Below, piece after piece: positions 18,506 to 26,927 of a DNA stretch of 64,000 nucleotides; position 1 is the stretch's first letter, and every line of letters begins with the position of its first letter. The notes beneath the pieces were generated by a model. That model saw only the letters and a program-made list of their open reading frames with translations. It did not search any database and was not told where the DNA came from. The DNA comes from Coprousia sp963931435. GTDB lineage: Bacteria > Actinomycetota > Coriobacteriia > Coriobacteriales > Coriobacteriaceae. The position numbers and the translations under genes were made by a program. The DNA is taken from positions 1,364,001 through 1,428,000 of the forward strand of contig OZ007012.1 in the NCBI GenBank assembly GCA_963931435.1, read 5' to 3'.

Positions 18506-19429
18506 ATGCGCTGCCTCATCATCCACAACCCCTCCTCGGGAACGCGTTCCGATGAGATCTACACGTTCTGTCATGCGCTCGCCGCCGCCGGCGACGAGCT
18601 TGTGGTGCGCCTCATCGGGAACGGCATGGAGCCGGATCGCGCCGTCGCCGGCGCCGAGGCGTTCGACCGCGTGGTGGTCTCGGGTGGCGACGGCACGGTG
18701 GCGAGCGTGCTGGACCGCCTGCGGGACACGGGCCTGCCGGTACTCGTGTTCCCCTCCGGCACGGCGAACCTGTTCTTCAACAACATCGGCAACGCCCCCG
18801 ACACCGCGGCGCTCGCCCAGACGTGCCGCGCCGGGCGCGTGGCCAAGGTGGATATGGGCGAGCTGTTCTGGCAGGACGAGCACGGCGAGATCGAACGGCA
18901 CGGGTTCACCCTCATCGCGGGGTCGGGCTTCGATGCGACCATCATGGGAAACGCCGAGGAGGCCAAGCGCGACCTCGGCGAGGTGGCCTACTTCCTCTCC
19001 GCCCTGCAGACGCTCGAGCCGCAGGTGGCGCATTTCACCATCGAGCACGACGGCGAGGTCGACGAGCTGGACGGCATCTCGTGCATGGTGGGCAACACCG
19101 CGGTCATCCAGAACGGCATCAACCTCTTCCCCTCCTGCCGCATGGATGACGGCCTGCTCGACATCGCCGTCATCGAGCCGGTGGGGCTCGTGCAGCTCCT
19201 GCCCACCGTGGTGGCGAGCGTCATCGATCCGGCGGGCAAGGGGCTGGGCCGTCCGCAGTTCACCATGTTCCAGGCGCGCGAGGTGCGCGTCACCTGCACG
19301 CCGTCGCTCGGCATGGAGTACGACGGGGAGCTCATCCCCTCCAACACCGGCGTCTTCGGGGCCCGCGCGCTGCCCGGCTGCCTGGACATCATCGTGGACG
19401 ACTTCGCCAACCTGGAGCCGGTCGCGTAG
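18506..19429 (+). CDS. Diacylglycerol/lipid kinase family protein
   Basis: 307-residue cytoplasmic kinase of the DagK/YegS/BmrU type that phosphorylates a lipid alcohol with ATP. It shows the N-terminal NPSSG motif, the nucleotide-binding VVVSGGDGTVASVLDRL, VFPSGTANLFF, and a C-terminal substrate-binding half with MDDGLLDIAVIEPVG and MEYDGELIPSN. The start is ambiguous: ATG 18506 (MRCLIIHNPSSG) is chosen for its family-typical N-terminus, but a TTG at 18485 and GTG at 18500 are in frame and the ribosome site is poor. Confidence 0.88.
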   Translation: MRCLIIHNPSSGTRSDEIYTFCHALAAAGDELVVRLIGNGMEPDRAVAGAEAFDRVVVSGGDGTVASVLDRLRDTGLPVLVFPSGTANLFFNNIGNAPDTAALAQTCRAGRVAKVDMGELFWQDEHGEIERHGFTLIAGSGFDATIMGNAEEAKRDLGEVAYFLSALQTLEPQVAHFTIEHDGEVDELDGISCMVGNTAVIQNGINLFPSCRMDDGLLDIAVIEPVGLVQLLPTVVASVIDPAGKGLGRPQFTMFQAREVRVTCTPSLGMEYDGELIPSNTGVFGARALPGCLDIIVDDFANLEPVA

Positions 19430-19504
19430 GCGCGCGGCGCCACGAAACGATTCGGCAACAAAGGAACGGTCCCGCGGCGTCTCCGCCCACGGCGCGCTGC
19501 AGTG

Positions 19505-19513
19505 TGCTATAGT
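19505..19513 (+). promoter_or_regulatory. Extended -10 promoter of the tryptophan transporter operon
   Basis: TGC followed by TATAGT (19508-19513). No convincing -35. Transcription would start near 19520, giving a leader of about 275 bases to trpP that contains the Trp-rich peptide and a terminator. Confidence 0.55.
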
Positions 19514-19568
19514 GCCCTCATCATCAACCGACCGCACAGGTCTCGAACGCGAAAGGAGCCACCAGATC

Positions 19569-19637
19569 ATGATGAGCATGCAGACCTCCCTCAAGAACTG
19601 GTGGTGGCGTGGTGAGCATTCGGCCGGTCAACGGTGA
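19569..19637 (+). CDS. Tryptophan leader peptide (attenuator), 22 residues
   Basis: A 22-codon ORF beginning MMSMQTSLKN and containing three consecutive Trp codons (19599-19607), then RGEHSAGQR and TGA at 19635-19637. GAAAGGAG at 19551-19558 is a good ribosome site for the ATG at 19569. Three adjacent TGG codons in a 22-residue peptide, placed between a promoter and an intrinsic terminator upstream of a tryptophan-type transporter, is the layout of a transcription attenuator that senses charged tRNA-Trp. Within its last codons lies CCGGTCAA (19624-19631), exactly complementary to TTGACCGG (19683-19690) in the loop and 3' arm of the terminator. Confidence 0.85.
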   Translation: MMSMQTSLKNWWWRGEHSAGQR

Positions 19638-19670
19638 GCCCTTCGCGCCAGCTTTTTCATCTCGCGCAGC

Positions 19671-19701
19671 AAGGCCCCCGGTTTGACCGGGGGCCTTTTT
19701 C
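19671..19701 (+). terminator. Attenuator terminator upstream of the ECF tryptophan transporter
   Basis: Perfect 11-bp stem: AAGGCCCCCGG (19671-19681) with 19687-19697, five-base loop TTTGA, followed by TTT and C. It lies 33 bases after the leader peptide stop and 94 bases before trpP. The 8-base complement of its loop and 3' arm lies in the leader ORF, allowing a mutually exclusive antiterminator pairing when a ribosome stalls at the Trp codons. Confidence 0.88.
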
Positions 19702-19794
19702 GTAGCACGGCACCCCGGCATCCGGCATCGACCACCGAGCGCGCACCACGCGCCTCCACCCCACCGATCACCCCTCCCTCGAAAGGATGCAACC

Positions 19795-20367
19795 ATGTCG
19801 CAGAACACCACCGCCGCCCAGCCCCGCACCGTCACCGCCGTCGACCGCGGCAAACTCGACATCAAGGCCCTCGTCCTGCTCGCCGTCCTGCTCGCCGCCG
19901 GATACATCATGAACTTCACCGTCGGCAAGGCGATAGCGGGTGCCTCGCTCAACATGATCAGCCCCGAGTTCATCATCTCGGCCTTCTGCCTCACCATCCT
20001 CATCGTCCGCCCGAACCTGGTCCAGGCGCTCGGCATCGGCCTCGTCTCGGCCGCCGTCATCCAGCTCACCACGACGCTTCCCGGCGCCGACTTCGTGGCC
20101 GAGGGCGTGGCCGCCGTGCTCATGGCGCTCATCGTCAACGCCGGCATGAAGACCCCCGCCAAGCCCCTCGTCCCCGTCGTGGGCACCTTCATCACGACCT
20201 TCGTCTCGGGCGCCATCTTCATGCTCATCCGTATGGCGGTCATGCAGTTCGACCTGACCATCGCCGCCACCATGCTCCCCGTGGTCGCGCTCACCGCCGT
20301 CTTCAACGCCGTGCTCGTGGCCGCGCTCTACATCCCCATGAAGATGGCGCTCAAGCTCGCCGACTAA
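19795..20367 (+). CDS. trpP: TrpP-like tryptophan transporter, ECF substrate-binding (S) component
   Basis: 190-residue integral membrane protein with five to six hydrophobic segments (for example LVLLAVLLAAGYIMNF, IISAFCLTILIV, FVAEGVAAVLMALIV, PVVGTFITTFVSGAIFMLI and VVALTAVFNAVLVAALYI). It resembles the TrpP family of tryptophan uptake proteins, here coupled to an adjacent energising module. The ATG at 19795 has AAAGGA upstream. The Trp-codon leader and terminator just upstream strongly support tryptophan as substrate. Downstream come the fused ATPase and EcfT, so this is a dedicated (group I) ECF transporter. Confidence 0.85.
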   Translation: MSQNTTAAQPRTVTAVDRGKLDIKALVLLAVLLAAGYIMNFTVGKAIAGASLNMISPEFIISAFCLTILIVRPNLVQALGIGLVSAAVIQLTTTLPGADFVAEGVAAVLMALIVNAGMKTPAKPLVPVVGTFITTFVSGAIFMLIRMAVMQFDLTIAATMLPVVALTAVFNAVLVAALYIPMKMALKLAD

Positions 20368-20385
20368 CCCGGAAGTTCCGTACCC

Positions 20386-20422
20386 GGGTGGGCCGTGCCC
20401 CAGCGAGGGGACCGGCCCACCC
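20386..20422 (+). promoter_or_regulatory. Intergenic hairpin between trpP and ecfA
   Basis: GGGTGGGCCG (20386-20395) pairs with 20413-20422 around a 17-base loop; no U-tract follows. It could set S-component to ATPase stoichiometry by partial termination or mRNA processing. Inference only. Confidence 0.35.
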
Positions 20423-20484
20423 GCACGGCCCGCCGGCGGCGCCTTCGCCATCCTCCCCGTCCACCCCGACCAGAAAGCTCGCCC

Positions 20485-22374
20485 ATGTCCTCCATCATCG
20501 AGCTCGACGACGTCTCCTTCTCCTACGCGGCGGATGCGCCGCGCGCCCTCGACCACGTCGCCCTCGCCATCCCCGCCGGCTCGTTCACGGGCGTCATCGG
20601 CCCCTCGGGAGCTGGCAAATCCACCCTCGCCGCGGTGCTCTCGGGCGCCATCCCGCACCACTTCCGCGGGGAGTTCTTCGGAGCGGCGCTCGTCGAGGGC
20701 CGGGACACCTGCGAGATCACCCTCACCGACATCGCGCGCGTCGTCGGACACGTCAACCAGGACATCGACGCGCAGATGGTCGCCTCGGTGGTTGAAGACG
20801 AACTGCTCTTCGGCCTCGAGAACTTCGGCATCGCCCACGAGCGCATCGAGGAGCGCATCAGCGCGGCGCTCGGCGCCGTGGGCATCGCCGACCTGCGCGA
20901 CCGCGAGATCGCCACGCTCTCGGGCGGGCAGAAGCAGAAGGTCGCCATCGCCGCGATCCTGGCGCTCGCACCGCGCGTGCTCGTGATGGACGAGCCCACC
21001 GCCGCGCTCGACCCGGTGAGCTCGCGGATGGTCTTCGAGGTGCTGCGCGACCTCAACGAGCGTGAAGGAATCACCGTCGTGGTCATCGAGCAGAAGGTCG
21101 CGCTGCTCGCAGAGTTCTGCGACCGGCTCGTGGTGATGGACCACGGGCGCATCGCGCTCGCGGGCACGCCGCACGAGGTCTTCGCACATGCCGACAAGCT
21201 GCGCGCGATCGGCGTCGACAGCCCGCGCACGGCGCGCGTCTCCAACAGCCTCGCGGCGCGCGGCCTCTGCCCGGCCGAGCCGCCGGCGCTCAGCGTGGAC
21301 GAAGCGGTCGAGCTCATCGAGGGGATCCTGCGCGGACGCGAGGCGGGCGGGTCCGCAGCCGGCCCGGAGGCGCCCCTTGCCGGCGGGCGCGCATCGGCGG
21401 GCGCCCCCGCGTCCGCCCCGGCGGCATCCGTCGCTGCCGCGGACGGCGATCCCGCGAACCGTGAATTCTCAGCATCCGGCGAGCCCGTCCTCGCCTTTCG
21501 CGGCGTCACCTTCGCCTATCCTGGCGGCGGCGCCTCGGTCAACAACCTCGACCTCGCCGTCTACCCCGGCGAACTCGTGGGCATCATCGGACAGAACGGC
21601 GCCGGCAAGACCACGGCAACCAAGCTCATCAACGGCCTCCTCAGGCCCTCCTCAGGCTCGGTCGCGGTCGCGGGGCTCGACACGCGCACCGTCCCCGTCT
21701 CGCAGATCGCCCGCCACGTGGCGACCCTCTTCCAGAACCCCGACCACCAGCTCTGCAAGAACACCGTCCTCGATGAAGTCGCCTTCAGCCTCGAGCTCGC
21801 CGGGACGGATAAAGAAGAGGCCCGCCGCCGCGCGCGGCGCGTCATCGAGCGCTTCGGCCTTCCCGCCGACGAGGCCCCCTTCTCGCTCTCGCGCGGGCAG
21901 CGCCAGATGGTCGCCCTCGCCTCCGTCGTCGTCACCGAGCCCGAGATCGTGGTGCTCGATGAGCCCACGAGCGGCCTCGACTACCGCGAGTGCATGACCG
22001 TCATGGAGACGGTGCGCGAGATGGCCGCGCAGGGGTCGGCGGTCATCATGGTATGCCACGACATGGAGGTCGTCTCGGATTTCGCCGAGCGCCTCGTGGT
22101 GATGGCGGACGGCTGCATCCTCGGCGCCGGCCCCACGCGCGCGATCTTTGGCGACGCGGCCCTGATGGAGCGCTCGCGCGTGGCGCCGCCGCAGGTGACG
22201 GCGCTCTCGGAGCGCCTCGCCCGCACGGTCTCGCCCGCGTTCGCCGGCCTCTCCGAGGTGGCCGAGATCGTCCAGACGACCGAGCGTCTGGCAGGCGCGG
22301 CGCCAATAGCGCGCGCCGACCCGTCGGCGAAGGATCCGGATACCCCGAGCGGAAAGGCGGCGCGCCATGCTTAA
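20485..22374 (+). CDS. Fused double ATP-binding subunit of ECF transporter (EcfA-EcfA')
   Basis: 629 residues carrying two complete ABC ATPase domains in one chain. Domain 1: Walker A GPSGAGKST (residues about 39-47), signature LSGGQKQKVAIA, Walker B VLVMDEPTAALDP. An Ala/Pro/Gly-rich linker follows (about 285-330). Domain 2: Walker A GQNGAGKTT (about 368-376), signature LSRGQRQMVALA, Walker B IVVLDEPTSGLD. It replaces the usual EcfA1/EcfA2 pair. The start at 20485 (MSSIIELDDVSFSY) is family-typical. Its stop overlaps the ecfT start by 8 bases, indicating translational coupling. Confidence 0.93.
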   Translation: MSSIIELDDVSFSYAADAPRALDHVALAIPAGSFTGVIGPSGAGKSTLAAVLSGAIPHHFRGEFFGAALVEGRDTCEITLTDIARVVGHVNQDIDAQMVASVVEDELLFGLENFGIAHERIEERISAALGAVGIADLRDREIATLSGGQKQKVAIAAILALAPRVLVMDEPTAALDPVSSRMVFEVLRDLNEREGITVVVIEQKVALLAEFCDRLVVMDHGRIALAGTPHEVFAHADKLRAIGVDSPRTARVSNSLAARGLCPAEPPALSVDEAVELIEGILRGREAGGSAAGPEAPLAGGRASAGAPASAPAASVAAADGDPANREFSASGEPVLAFRGVTFAYPGGGASVNNLDLAVYPGELVGIIGQNGAGKTTATKLINGLLRPSSGSVAVAGLDTRTVPVSQIARHVATLFQNPDHQLCKNTVLDEVAFSLELAGTDKEEARRRARRVIERFGLPADEAPFSLSRGQRQMVALASVVVTEPEIVVLDEPTSGLDYRECMTVMETVREMAAQGSAVIMVCHDMEVVSDFAERLVVMADGCILGAGPTRAIFGDAALMERSRVAPPQVTALSERLARTVSPAFAGLSEVAEIVQTTERLAGAAPIARADPSAKDPDTPSGKAARHA

Positions 22375-23113
22375 CGTCATCGACTACGTACCCGGCACCA
22401 CTCTGCTCCACCGCCTGAACCCCGTGACGAAGGTGGCGCTGGCCGCCTCCATCATCGCGGCGACCTTCCTCGCCAGCGAGTACGCGGCGCTCATCGGGCT
22501 TCTGCTCCTCACGCTCCTTCTGGGCGTCTACGCCGGCAGCGGCAGCCGGCTGCTCTCGCTCCTCAAGGTGCTCGTCCCCATCTCGCTGCTCATGTTCATC
22601 CTCCAGGTCGCCTTCGTGCGGAGCGGCACGCCCGTCTTCCTCTTCGCGACCGATGCCGGTCTCGTCTCGGGCTCCAAGGCGTGCCTGCGCCTGGTGGGCG
22701 CGGCGCTGCCGCTCGTGCTCATGCTCACCGTCACCAAGACGACCGATCTGGCGAACGCCTGCGTCGAGCGGCTGCACATCCCCTACAAGTACGCCTTCAC
22801 CTTCACCACGGCGCTGCGCTTCGTCCCCGTCTTCACCCAGGAGATGAACGCCATCATGGAGGCCCAGACGGCACGGGGGGTCGAGTTCGACACCAGAAAC
22901 CCCTTCAAGAAGCTCTCGCTCATGCTCCCCGTCTGCGTGCCGCTGCTCGTGACCTCGGTGGGCAAGACCGACGCCACGGCGCTCGCCGCCGAGCAGCGCG
23001 GCTTCTACCTGCGCACGCGCGAGAGCAGCTACAAGCGCTACCCCTTCGCCGCACGCGACGCGGCCGTGGGCGCGTGCTGCGTGGCGCTCATCGTGCTCGG
23101 CTGGCTGCTGTAG
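22367..23113 (+). CDS. ecfT: ECF transporter transmembrane (T) component
   Basis: 248-residue membrane protein coupling the ATPases to the S component. Hydrophobic segments near residues 20-55, 60-85, 95-120 and 230-248; the cytoplasmic coupling helices carry the two Ala-Arg-Gly motifs, AQTARGVEF and AEQRGFY. Overlaps the ATPase gene by 8 bases. With trpP and the ATPase it makes a complete ECF transporter, inferred to import tryptophan. Confidence 0.92.
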   Translation: MLNVIDYVPGTTLLHRLNPVTKVALAASIIAATFLASEYAALIGLLLLTLLLGVYAGSGSRLLSLLKVLVPISLLMFILQVAFVRSGTPVFLFATDAGLVSGSKACLRLVGAALPLVLMLTVTKTTDLANACVERLHIPYKYAFTFTTALRFVPVFTQEMNAIMEAQTARGVEFDTRNPFKKLSLMLPVCVPLLVTSVGKTDATALAAEQRGFYLRTRESSYKRYPFAARDAAVGACCVALIVLGWLL

Positions 23114-23178
23114 GCAGCTGCGGCGAACGCTCGCGCCCGATGCGCGATCGCTCCGCGCGGCGAGCGGACCGTCGGCTC

Positions 23179-23187
23179 TGCTACCAT
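23179..23187 (+). promoter_or_regulatory. Extended -10 promoter before the NSUN-type methyltransferase
   Basis: TGC followed by TACCAT (23182-23187), 31 bases before the start codon. No clear -35; same TGCTANNNT form as other promoters here. Confidence 0.45.
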
Positions 23188-23217
23188 GCTGGGAGCACCC
23201 GCATGGGAAGGACCACC

Positions 23218-24231
23218 ATGGACGAACCCCGCACCGCATCCAATCTGCCGTCGCTGCTCGAGGAGGCGCTCGCTCGCAGTTTCGATGCCGATGACGCCGC
23301 CCGCGTCCGCGCGGGCCTCTCGGCGGCACGCGAGCGCCCCGTCACCCTGCGCGCCAACACCCTGCGCGCCGGGCGCGACGAGGTGGCCGCCGCGCTCGAC
23401 GCCGCCGGCATCGCCTGGGAGCCCGTCGCGTGGTATCCCGACGCCTTCGTGCTCGGGGATGTGCGCGAGCGCGCCGTGTGGGACCTGCCGATCTACCAGA
23501 CGGGCGGGGTGTACCTGCAGAGCCTCTCGTCCATGATGCCGCCGCTCGCGCTGGGCGCCGTCCCCGGCGCCGACGTGTTGGACATGTGCGCCGCGCCGGG
23601 CGGCAAGACCTCCCAGATCGCCGCCCTCGCTTCAAACCGGGCCCATGTGACCGCCTGCGAGATGAAGGCGCCGCGCGCCGAGAAGCTCGCCTACAACCTG
23701 GACAAGCTCGGCGTCGCCGGAGCCAACATCATGCGCGTCGACGCGCGCCGGCTCGATTCGTTCTTCTCGTTCGATTTCATCCTGCTGGACGCGCCGTGCA
23801 CGGGTTCGGGCACCCTGCGCGCGGGCGACGAGCGCGCATGCCGCCGCCTCACTCCGCAGCTGCTCGCCAAGGTGACCCGGAGCCAGCAGGCACTGCTCGA
23901 TCGCGCGCTCACCGTGCTCAAGCCGGGCGGCACCCTCGTGTACTCGACCTGCTCGATCCTCCCCCAAGAAAACGAGGAGCAGGTCGAGCGGATGCTCGCG
24001 CGCCATCGCGATTGCAGCTTGGTGCCGATCGCGCCCACCGGAGACGGCGATGCCGCCGACGCGGGGTCCAACGTGGAGCGTCCCTCCCTCGCGCGGGGGC
24101 TGGCCGGCGCCGTGGCCGCGGGAACGGTACCCACCCTCCCCTGTCGGCTGCCCGAAGCGCTCGCCATCTGCCCGACGCGCCTCTACGAGGGATTCTTCAT
24201 GGCGCGCATCGTGAAGGAGGGCGGGCGCTGA
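23218..24231 (+). CDS. RsmB/NOP2/NSUN-family RNA cytosine-C5 methyltransferase
   Basis: 337-residue SAM-dependent m5C RNA methyltransferase. It has LRANTLRAG near the N-terminus, the SAM motif VLDMCAAPGGKTSQIAAL, the DAPCTGSGTLR motif with one conserved Cys, and the catalytic Cys in VYSTCSILPQENEEQVERML. It is shorter than RsmB and has no NusB domain. The ATG at 23218 has GGAAGGA six bases upstream; an ATG five codons earlier does not. rRNA or tRNA target unknown. Confidence 0.9.
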   Translation: MDEPRTASNLPSLLEEALARSFDADDAARVRAGLSAARERPVTLRANTLRAGRDEVAAALDAAGIAWEPVAWYPDAFVLGDVRERAVWDLPIYQTGGVYLQSLSSMMPPLALGAVPGADVLDMCAAPGGKTSQIAALASNRAHVTACEMKAPRAEKLAYNLDKLGVAGANIMRVDARRLDSFFSFDFILLDAPCTGSGTLRAGDERACRRLTPQLLAKVTRSQQALLDRALTVLKPGGTLVYSTCSILPQENEEQVERMLARHRDCSLVPIAPTGDGDAADAGSNVERPSLARGLAGAVAAGTVPTLPCRLPEALAICPTRLYEGFFMARIVKEGGR

Positions 24232-24241
24232 GGCGCTGCGG

Positions 24242-24394
24242 CTACCGCCGGTGCGCCCCGCGCCCGGACCCGCGGCGCTCACGGCCCTCGGAGACGCGGC
24301 CCTTGATCCACGTCACGATGAAGTAGACCGCCGCCGCCAGCACCACCACCCCGAGAAACAGGGCGACGGGCATGAAGATCTGCACGTAGTCCAT
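24242..24394 (-). CDS. Small single-pass membrane protein, 50 residues
   Basis: Short ORF reading MDYVQIFMPVALFLGVVV, then LAAAVYFIVTWIKGR and a basic tail (GRERRGSGRGAHRR). One membrane segment spans about residues 6-30, with a positively charged cytoplasmic C-terminus. An ideal AGGAGG lies five bases before the ATG at 24394, which is the main evidence for translation. It is convergent with the methyltransferase gene. No function can be assigned. Confidence 0.6.
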   Translation of the reverse strand: MDYVQIFMPVALFLGVVVLAAAVYFIVTWIKGRVSEGRERRGSGRGAHRR

Positions 24395-24614
24395 CGTATC
24401 CTCCTGATTATTCCGACGGCTGGCGAGCAGCCGGGCGCGTTCTGCACCTCAAGCTTAGCAAAGCGCGCGGCGTGCGTCAGACGATGCGAGATGAAACCAC
24501 CGTCCCGCACCCCGAGCCCGCCGATCGACGAGACGCCCCGATGGGTACACGGTAGGCATCCCGCACATCCACCCGGCGCACGCCCGCGCCGGACCGTCCC
24601 GCAAAGGAGCCGCC

Positions 24615-25145
24615 ATGTCCTTCATCGACCTCGCGCGCGAGCGCTTCTCCGAGCGGCGCTTCGCCCCCGATCCCATCGAGCCCGAGAAGCTCCAGGCTAT
24701 CTTGGAGGCGGGCCGCCTCGCGCCCACCGCGCGCAACCTCCAGCCCCAGCGCATCCTCGTGGTGCAGAGTGCCGAGGGCCTCGCGAAGATGGACCGCTGC
24801 ACCGACTGCCGCTTCGGGGCGCCGGTGGTGCTCGTGCTCGCCTACGACATGGAGGTCGCCTCGCACAATCCCGACGTGGTCGACTTCGGCATCGTCGATA
24901 CCTCGATCGTCGCCACGCACATGATGCTCGAGGCGGCGGACCTGGGCATCCACAGCTGCTGGGTGGGCCTCATCGATCCGCCCGAGCTGCGCCGGCAGTT
25001 CGGTGTGCCGCGCAACCTGCGCATCATCTCCGTGATGCCCCTGGGATACCCCTCCGCGGAGAGCCATCCCGCGCACCTGCACGCCGAATCGCAGCCGCTC
25101 GAGCGCCTGGTGCGCTACGAGACCTTCGCCGACCACTGCGGCTGA
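24615..25145 (+). CDS. Nitroreductase family protein
   Basis: 176-residue FMN-dependent NAD(P)H oxidoreductase of the short nitroreductase type. FMN-binding motif FSERRFAPDPIEPEKL (with the SxRxF pattern), LAPTARNLQPQRILVV, and the C-terminal IISVMPLGYPSAE block are visible. The internal HMMLEAADLGIHSCWVG helix is typical. AAAGGAG lies seven bases before the ATG. Substrate unknown. Confidence 0.9.
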   Translation: MSFIDLARERFSERRFAPDPIEPEKLQAILEAGRLAPTARNLQPQRILVVQSAEGLAKMDRCTDCRFGAPVVLVLAYDMEVASHNPDVVDFGIVDTSIVATHMMLEAADLGIHSCWVGLIDPPELRRQFGVPRNLRIISVMPLGYPSAESHPAHLHAESQPLERLVRYETFADHCG

Positions 25146-25222
25146 GCGGGACGCGCCGCATCGAGCCGGACCCTGGCGCGCACGCGGCGCGGGGTCCGGC
25201 ACCCCGGATGCGGCCCGCGGCG

Positions 25223-26110
25223 CTAGTCCACGCGTCTGTCGCCCATGAAGAAGAGCGCCACGGTGCCGGGGCCGGTGTGCGAGCCGATGACCGTGCCGAT
25301 GTCATGGATGACGATCTTGCCCTTGAGCTGCGGGAACTTTGCCTCGATGCCCGCCACGACAGCCTCGGCCTCCTCACGGCACGCCGACTGGCTGAGGCAG
25401 CACTTGCCCGTGTAGGCGGCCCCGTCCGCGGCATGGGCCTCCATCATGCGCACGAGCTCGGCGATGGCCTTCTTGACGGTGCGAATCTTCTGACGGGGGA
25501 TGAGCTTGCCCTCGAAGTCCACGTTAAGCACGGGGCAGATCTTGAGCGCGTTGGCGAGCAGGGCGCTCGTGGCGCTGACGCGGCCGCCGCGCTTCAGGCA
25601 CTCCAGATCGGAGACGAAGAACCAGTGGTTCATCTCGAGCTTGTGCTCCTCGGCCCAATCGCCCAGCTCGGCGAAGCCCATGCCCCCGTCGCGCAGGTCG
25701 GCGAGGTACTCGACGAGCAGACCGTAGCCCGCCGACGCGGCGAGCGAGTCGACGACGCGCACGCGCCGGCCCGGATAGGCCACGCGCAGCTGCTCGGCGG
25801 CGACGCAGGCGGAGTTGTAGGTGCCCGAGATGCCCGAGGAGAGCGTGAGGTGCAGCACGTCCTTGCCCTCCTTGAGGAAGGGTTCCCAGAGTTCCACGTA
25901 CTCGCCCACGCCCACCTGGGAGGTCGTGGGCTGGGCGCCCGCCTTGATCTTGCCGAAAAACTCCTCGGCCGTGATGGACTGGTAGAGATCGTCCGGATAG
26001 CTCGTGCCGTCGATCGTGTAGTGGAAGGGCACCCACGCCACCTGGCGCTCCTCGAAGAACGAGAGCGGGTAATCCGCCGTCGATTCGCACGAGATGATGT
26101 AATCGCTCAT
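25223..26110 (-). CDS. DegV family fatty-acid-binding protein
   Basis: 295-residue DegV protein, which binds a long-chain fatty acid for the FakA kinase in Firmicutes. Visible: MSDYIISCESTADYPLSFF at the N-terminus, the PTTSQVGVGEY motif, LTLSSGISGTYNSA, DSLAASAGYG and the C-terminal IHDIGTVIGSHTGPGT. The ATG at 26110 is chosen because it gives the family N-terminus and has GGGAG at proper spacing; frame is open 20 codons further. No FakA homologue is in the window. Confidence 0.93.
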   Translation of the reverse strand: MSDYIISCESTADYPLSFFEERQVAWVPFHYTIDGTSYPDDLYQSITAEEFFGKIKAGAQPTTSQVGVGEYVELWEPFLKEGKDVLHLTLSSGISGTYNSACVAAEQLRVAYPGRRVRVVDSLAASAGYGLLVEYLADLRDGGMGFAELGDWAEEHKLEMNHWFFVSDLECLKRGGRVSATSALLANALKICPVLNVDFEGKLIPRQKIRTVKKAIAELVRMMEAHAADGAAYTGKCCLSQSACREEAEAVVAGIEAKFPQLKGKIVIHDIGTVIGSHTGPGTVALFFMGDRRVD

Positions 26111-26282
26111 AAGCATCGCTCCCATACCCTGGTTGCGCCCGATGCGAGACGGGCCGCGAACGCGAAACATACACGCGCATTATCTCATTGATTGACGATG
26201 CGTGAAAGACTCGCGGAAGGTACCGGAGGATGGACGCCCCGTGCAGCGGGCGCGGCGCGGGGCCGCGCCGGGACGGCGCCGC

Positions 26283-26288
26283 TATAAT
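26283..26288 (+). promoter_or_regulatory. -10 element of first gtrA gene
   Basis: Consensus TATAAT at 26283-26288, 30 bases before the start codon; preceded by CCGC. No clear -35. Confidence 0.5.
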
Positions 26289-26318
26289 GGGATGGTTTCT
26301 TCAGAAGGAGGATTGCCC

Positions 26319-26717
26319 ATGCAGAAGCTCCTGGCCCAGATCGTCAAGTTCGGCATCGTGGGCGTGATAGCGTTCGTCATCGACTTCGGCGTCATGGTGT
26401 TCCTGACCGAAGTCTTCGAAGTCGACCCCGTCGTCTCGGCAACCATCTCGTTCATCGTCTCGGTGGTCTTCAACTACGTGGCGAGCATGCGCTACGTGTT
26501 CAGCCACCGCGAGGGCATGAGCCGCCGGCGCGAGTTCGCCATCTTCGTCGTGCTCTCCGTCGCGGGCCTCATCATCAACGACGTCCTCATGTGGGCGGGC
26601 ACCGCCTTCACCCCCATCGACTACCGCATCGTCAAGATCATCGCCACCGCCGTGGTCATGGTCTGGAACTTCGTCACCCGCAAGATCTTCTTGGAGGGCG
26701 ACGAGAGCAAGGCCTGA
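26319..26717 (+). CDS. GtrA family membrane protein (copy 1)
   Basis: 132 residues, four membrane helices (about residues 7-30, 37-58, 73-92 and 100-125). GtrA proteins are small polytopic proteins linked to cell-surface polysaccharide synthesis, probably in handling polyprenyl-linked sugars. Motifs VKFGIVGVIAFVIDFGVM, SFIVSVVFNYVASMRYVF and VVMVWNFVTRKIFL are typical. The ATG at 26319 has GAAGGAGG upstream. A second, related GtrA gene follows 210 bases downstream with its own promoter. Confidence 0.9.
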   Translation: MQKLLAQIVKFGIVGVIAFVIDFGVMVFLTEVFEVDPVVSATISFIVSVVFNYVASMRYVFSHREGMSRRREFAIFVVLSVAGLIINDVLMWAGTAFTPIDYRIVKIIATAVVMVWNFVTRKIFLEGDESKA

Positions 26718-26800
26718 AGACCGCGCTCCGCGCCGGCAGCGTGCCTCCGGCCAGACCCGGCACGGCACGGCGCCGTGTGCTCAGAATATGCGTTCTTCCA

Positions 26801-26830
26801 GCGAGGCGGCCGCGCACGCGGCCGCCTCGC
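26801..26830 (+). terminator. GC-rich hairpin between the two gtrA genes
   Basis: Perfect inverted repeat, 14-base arms (GCGAGGCGGCCGCG at 26801-26814 with 26817-26830), followed by CCCGTTTGG. Probable terminator of the first gtrA, although the U-tract is weak. Confidence 0.5.
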
Positions 26831-26927
26831 CCGTTTGGCGTATAGTAGCGTGACCGGCCGGGCGACCACCCGGCCCCCGATACCGCGCGGCGCGTGAAGC
26901 CGCGCCCGCGAAGGAGAGACGATATCC

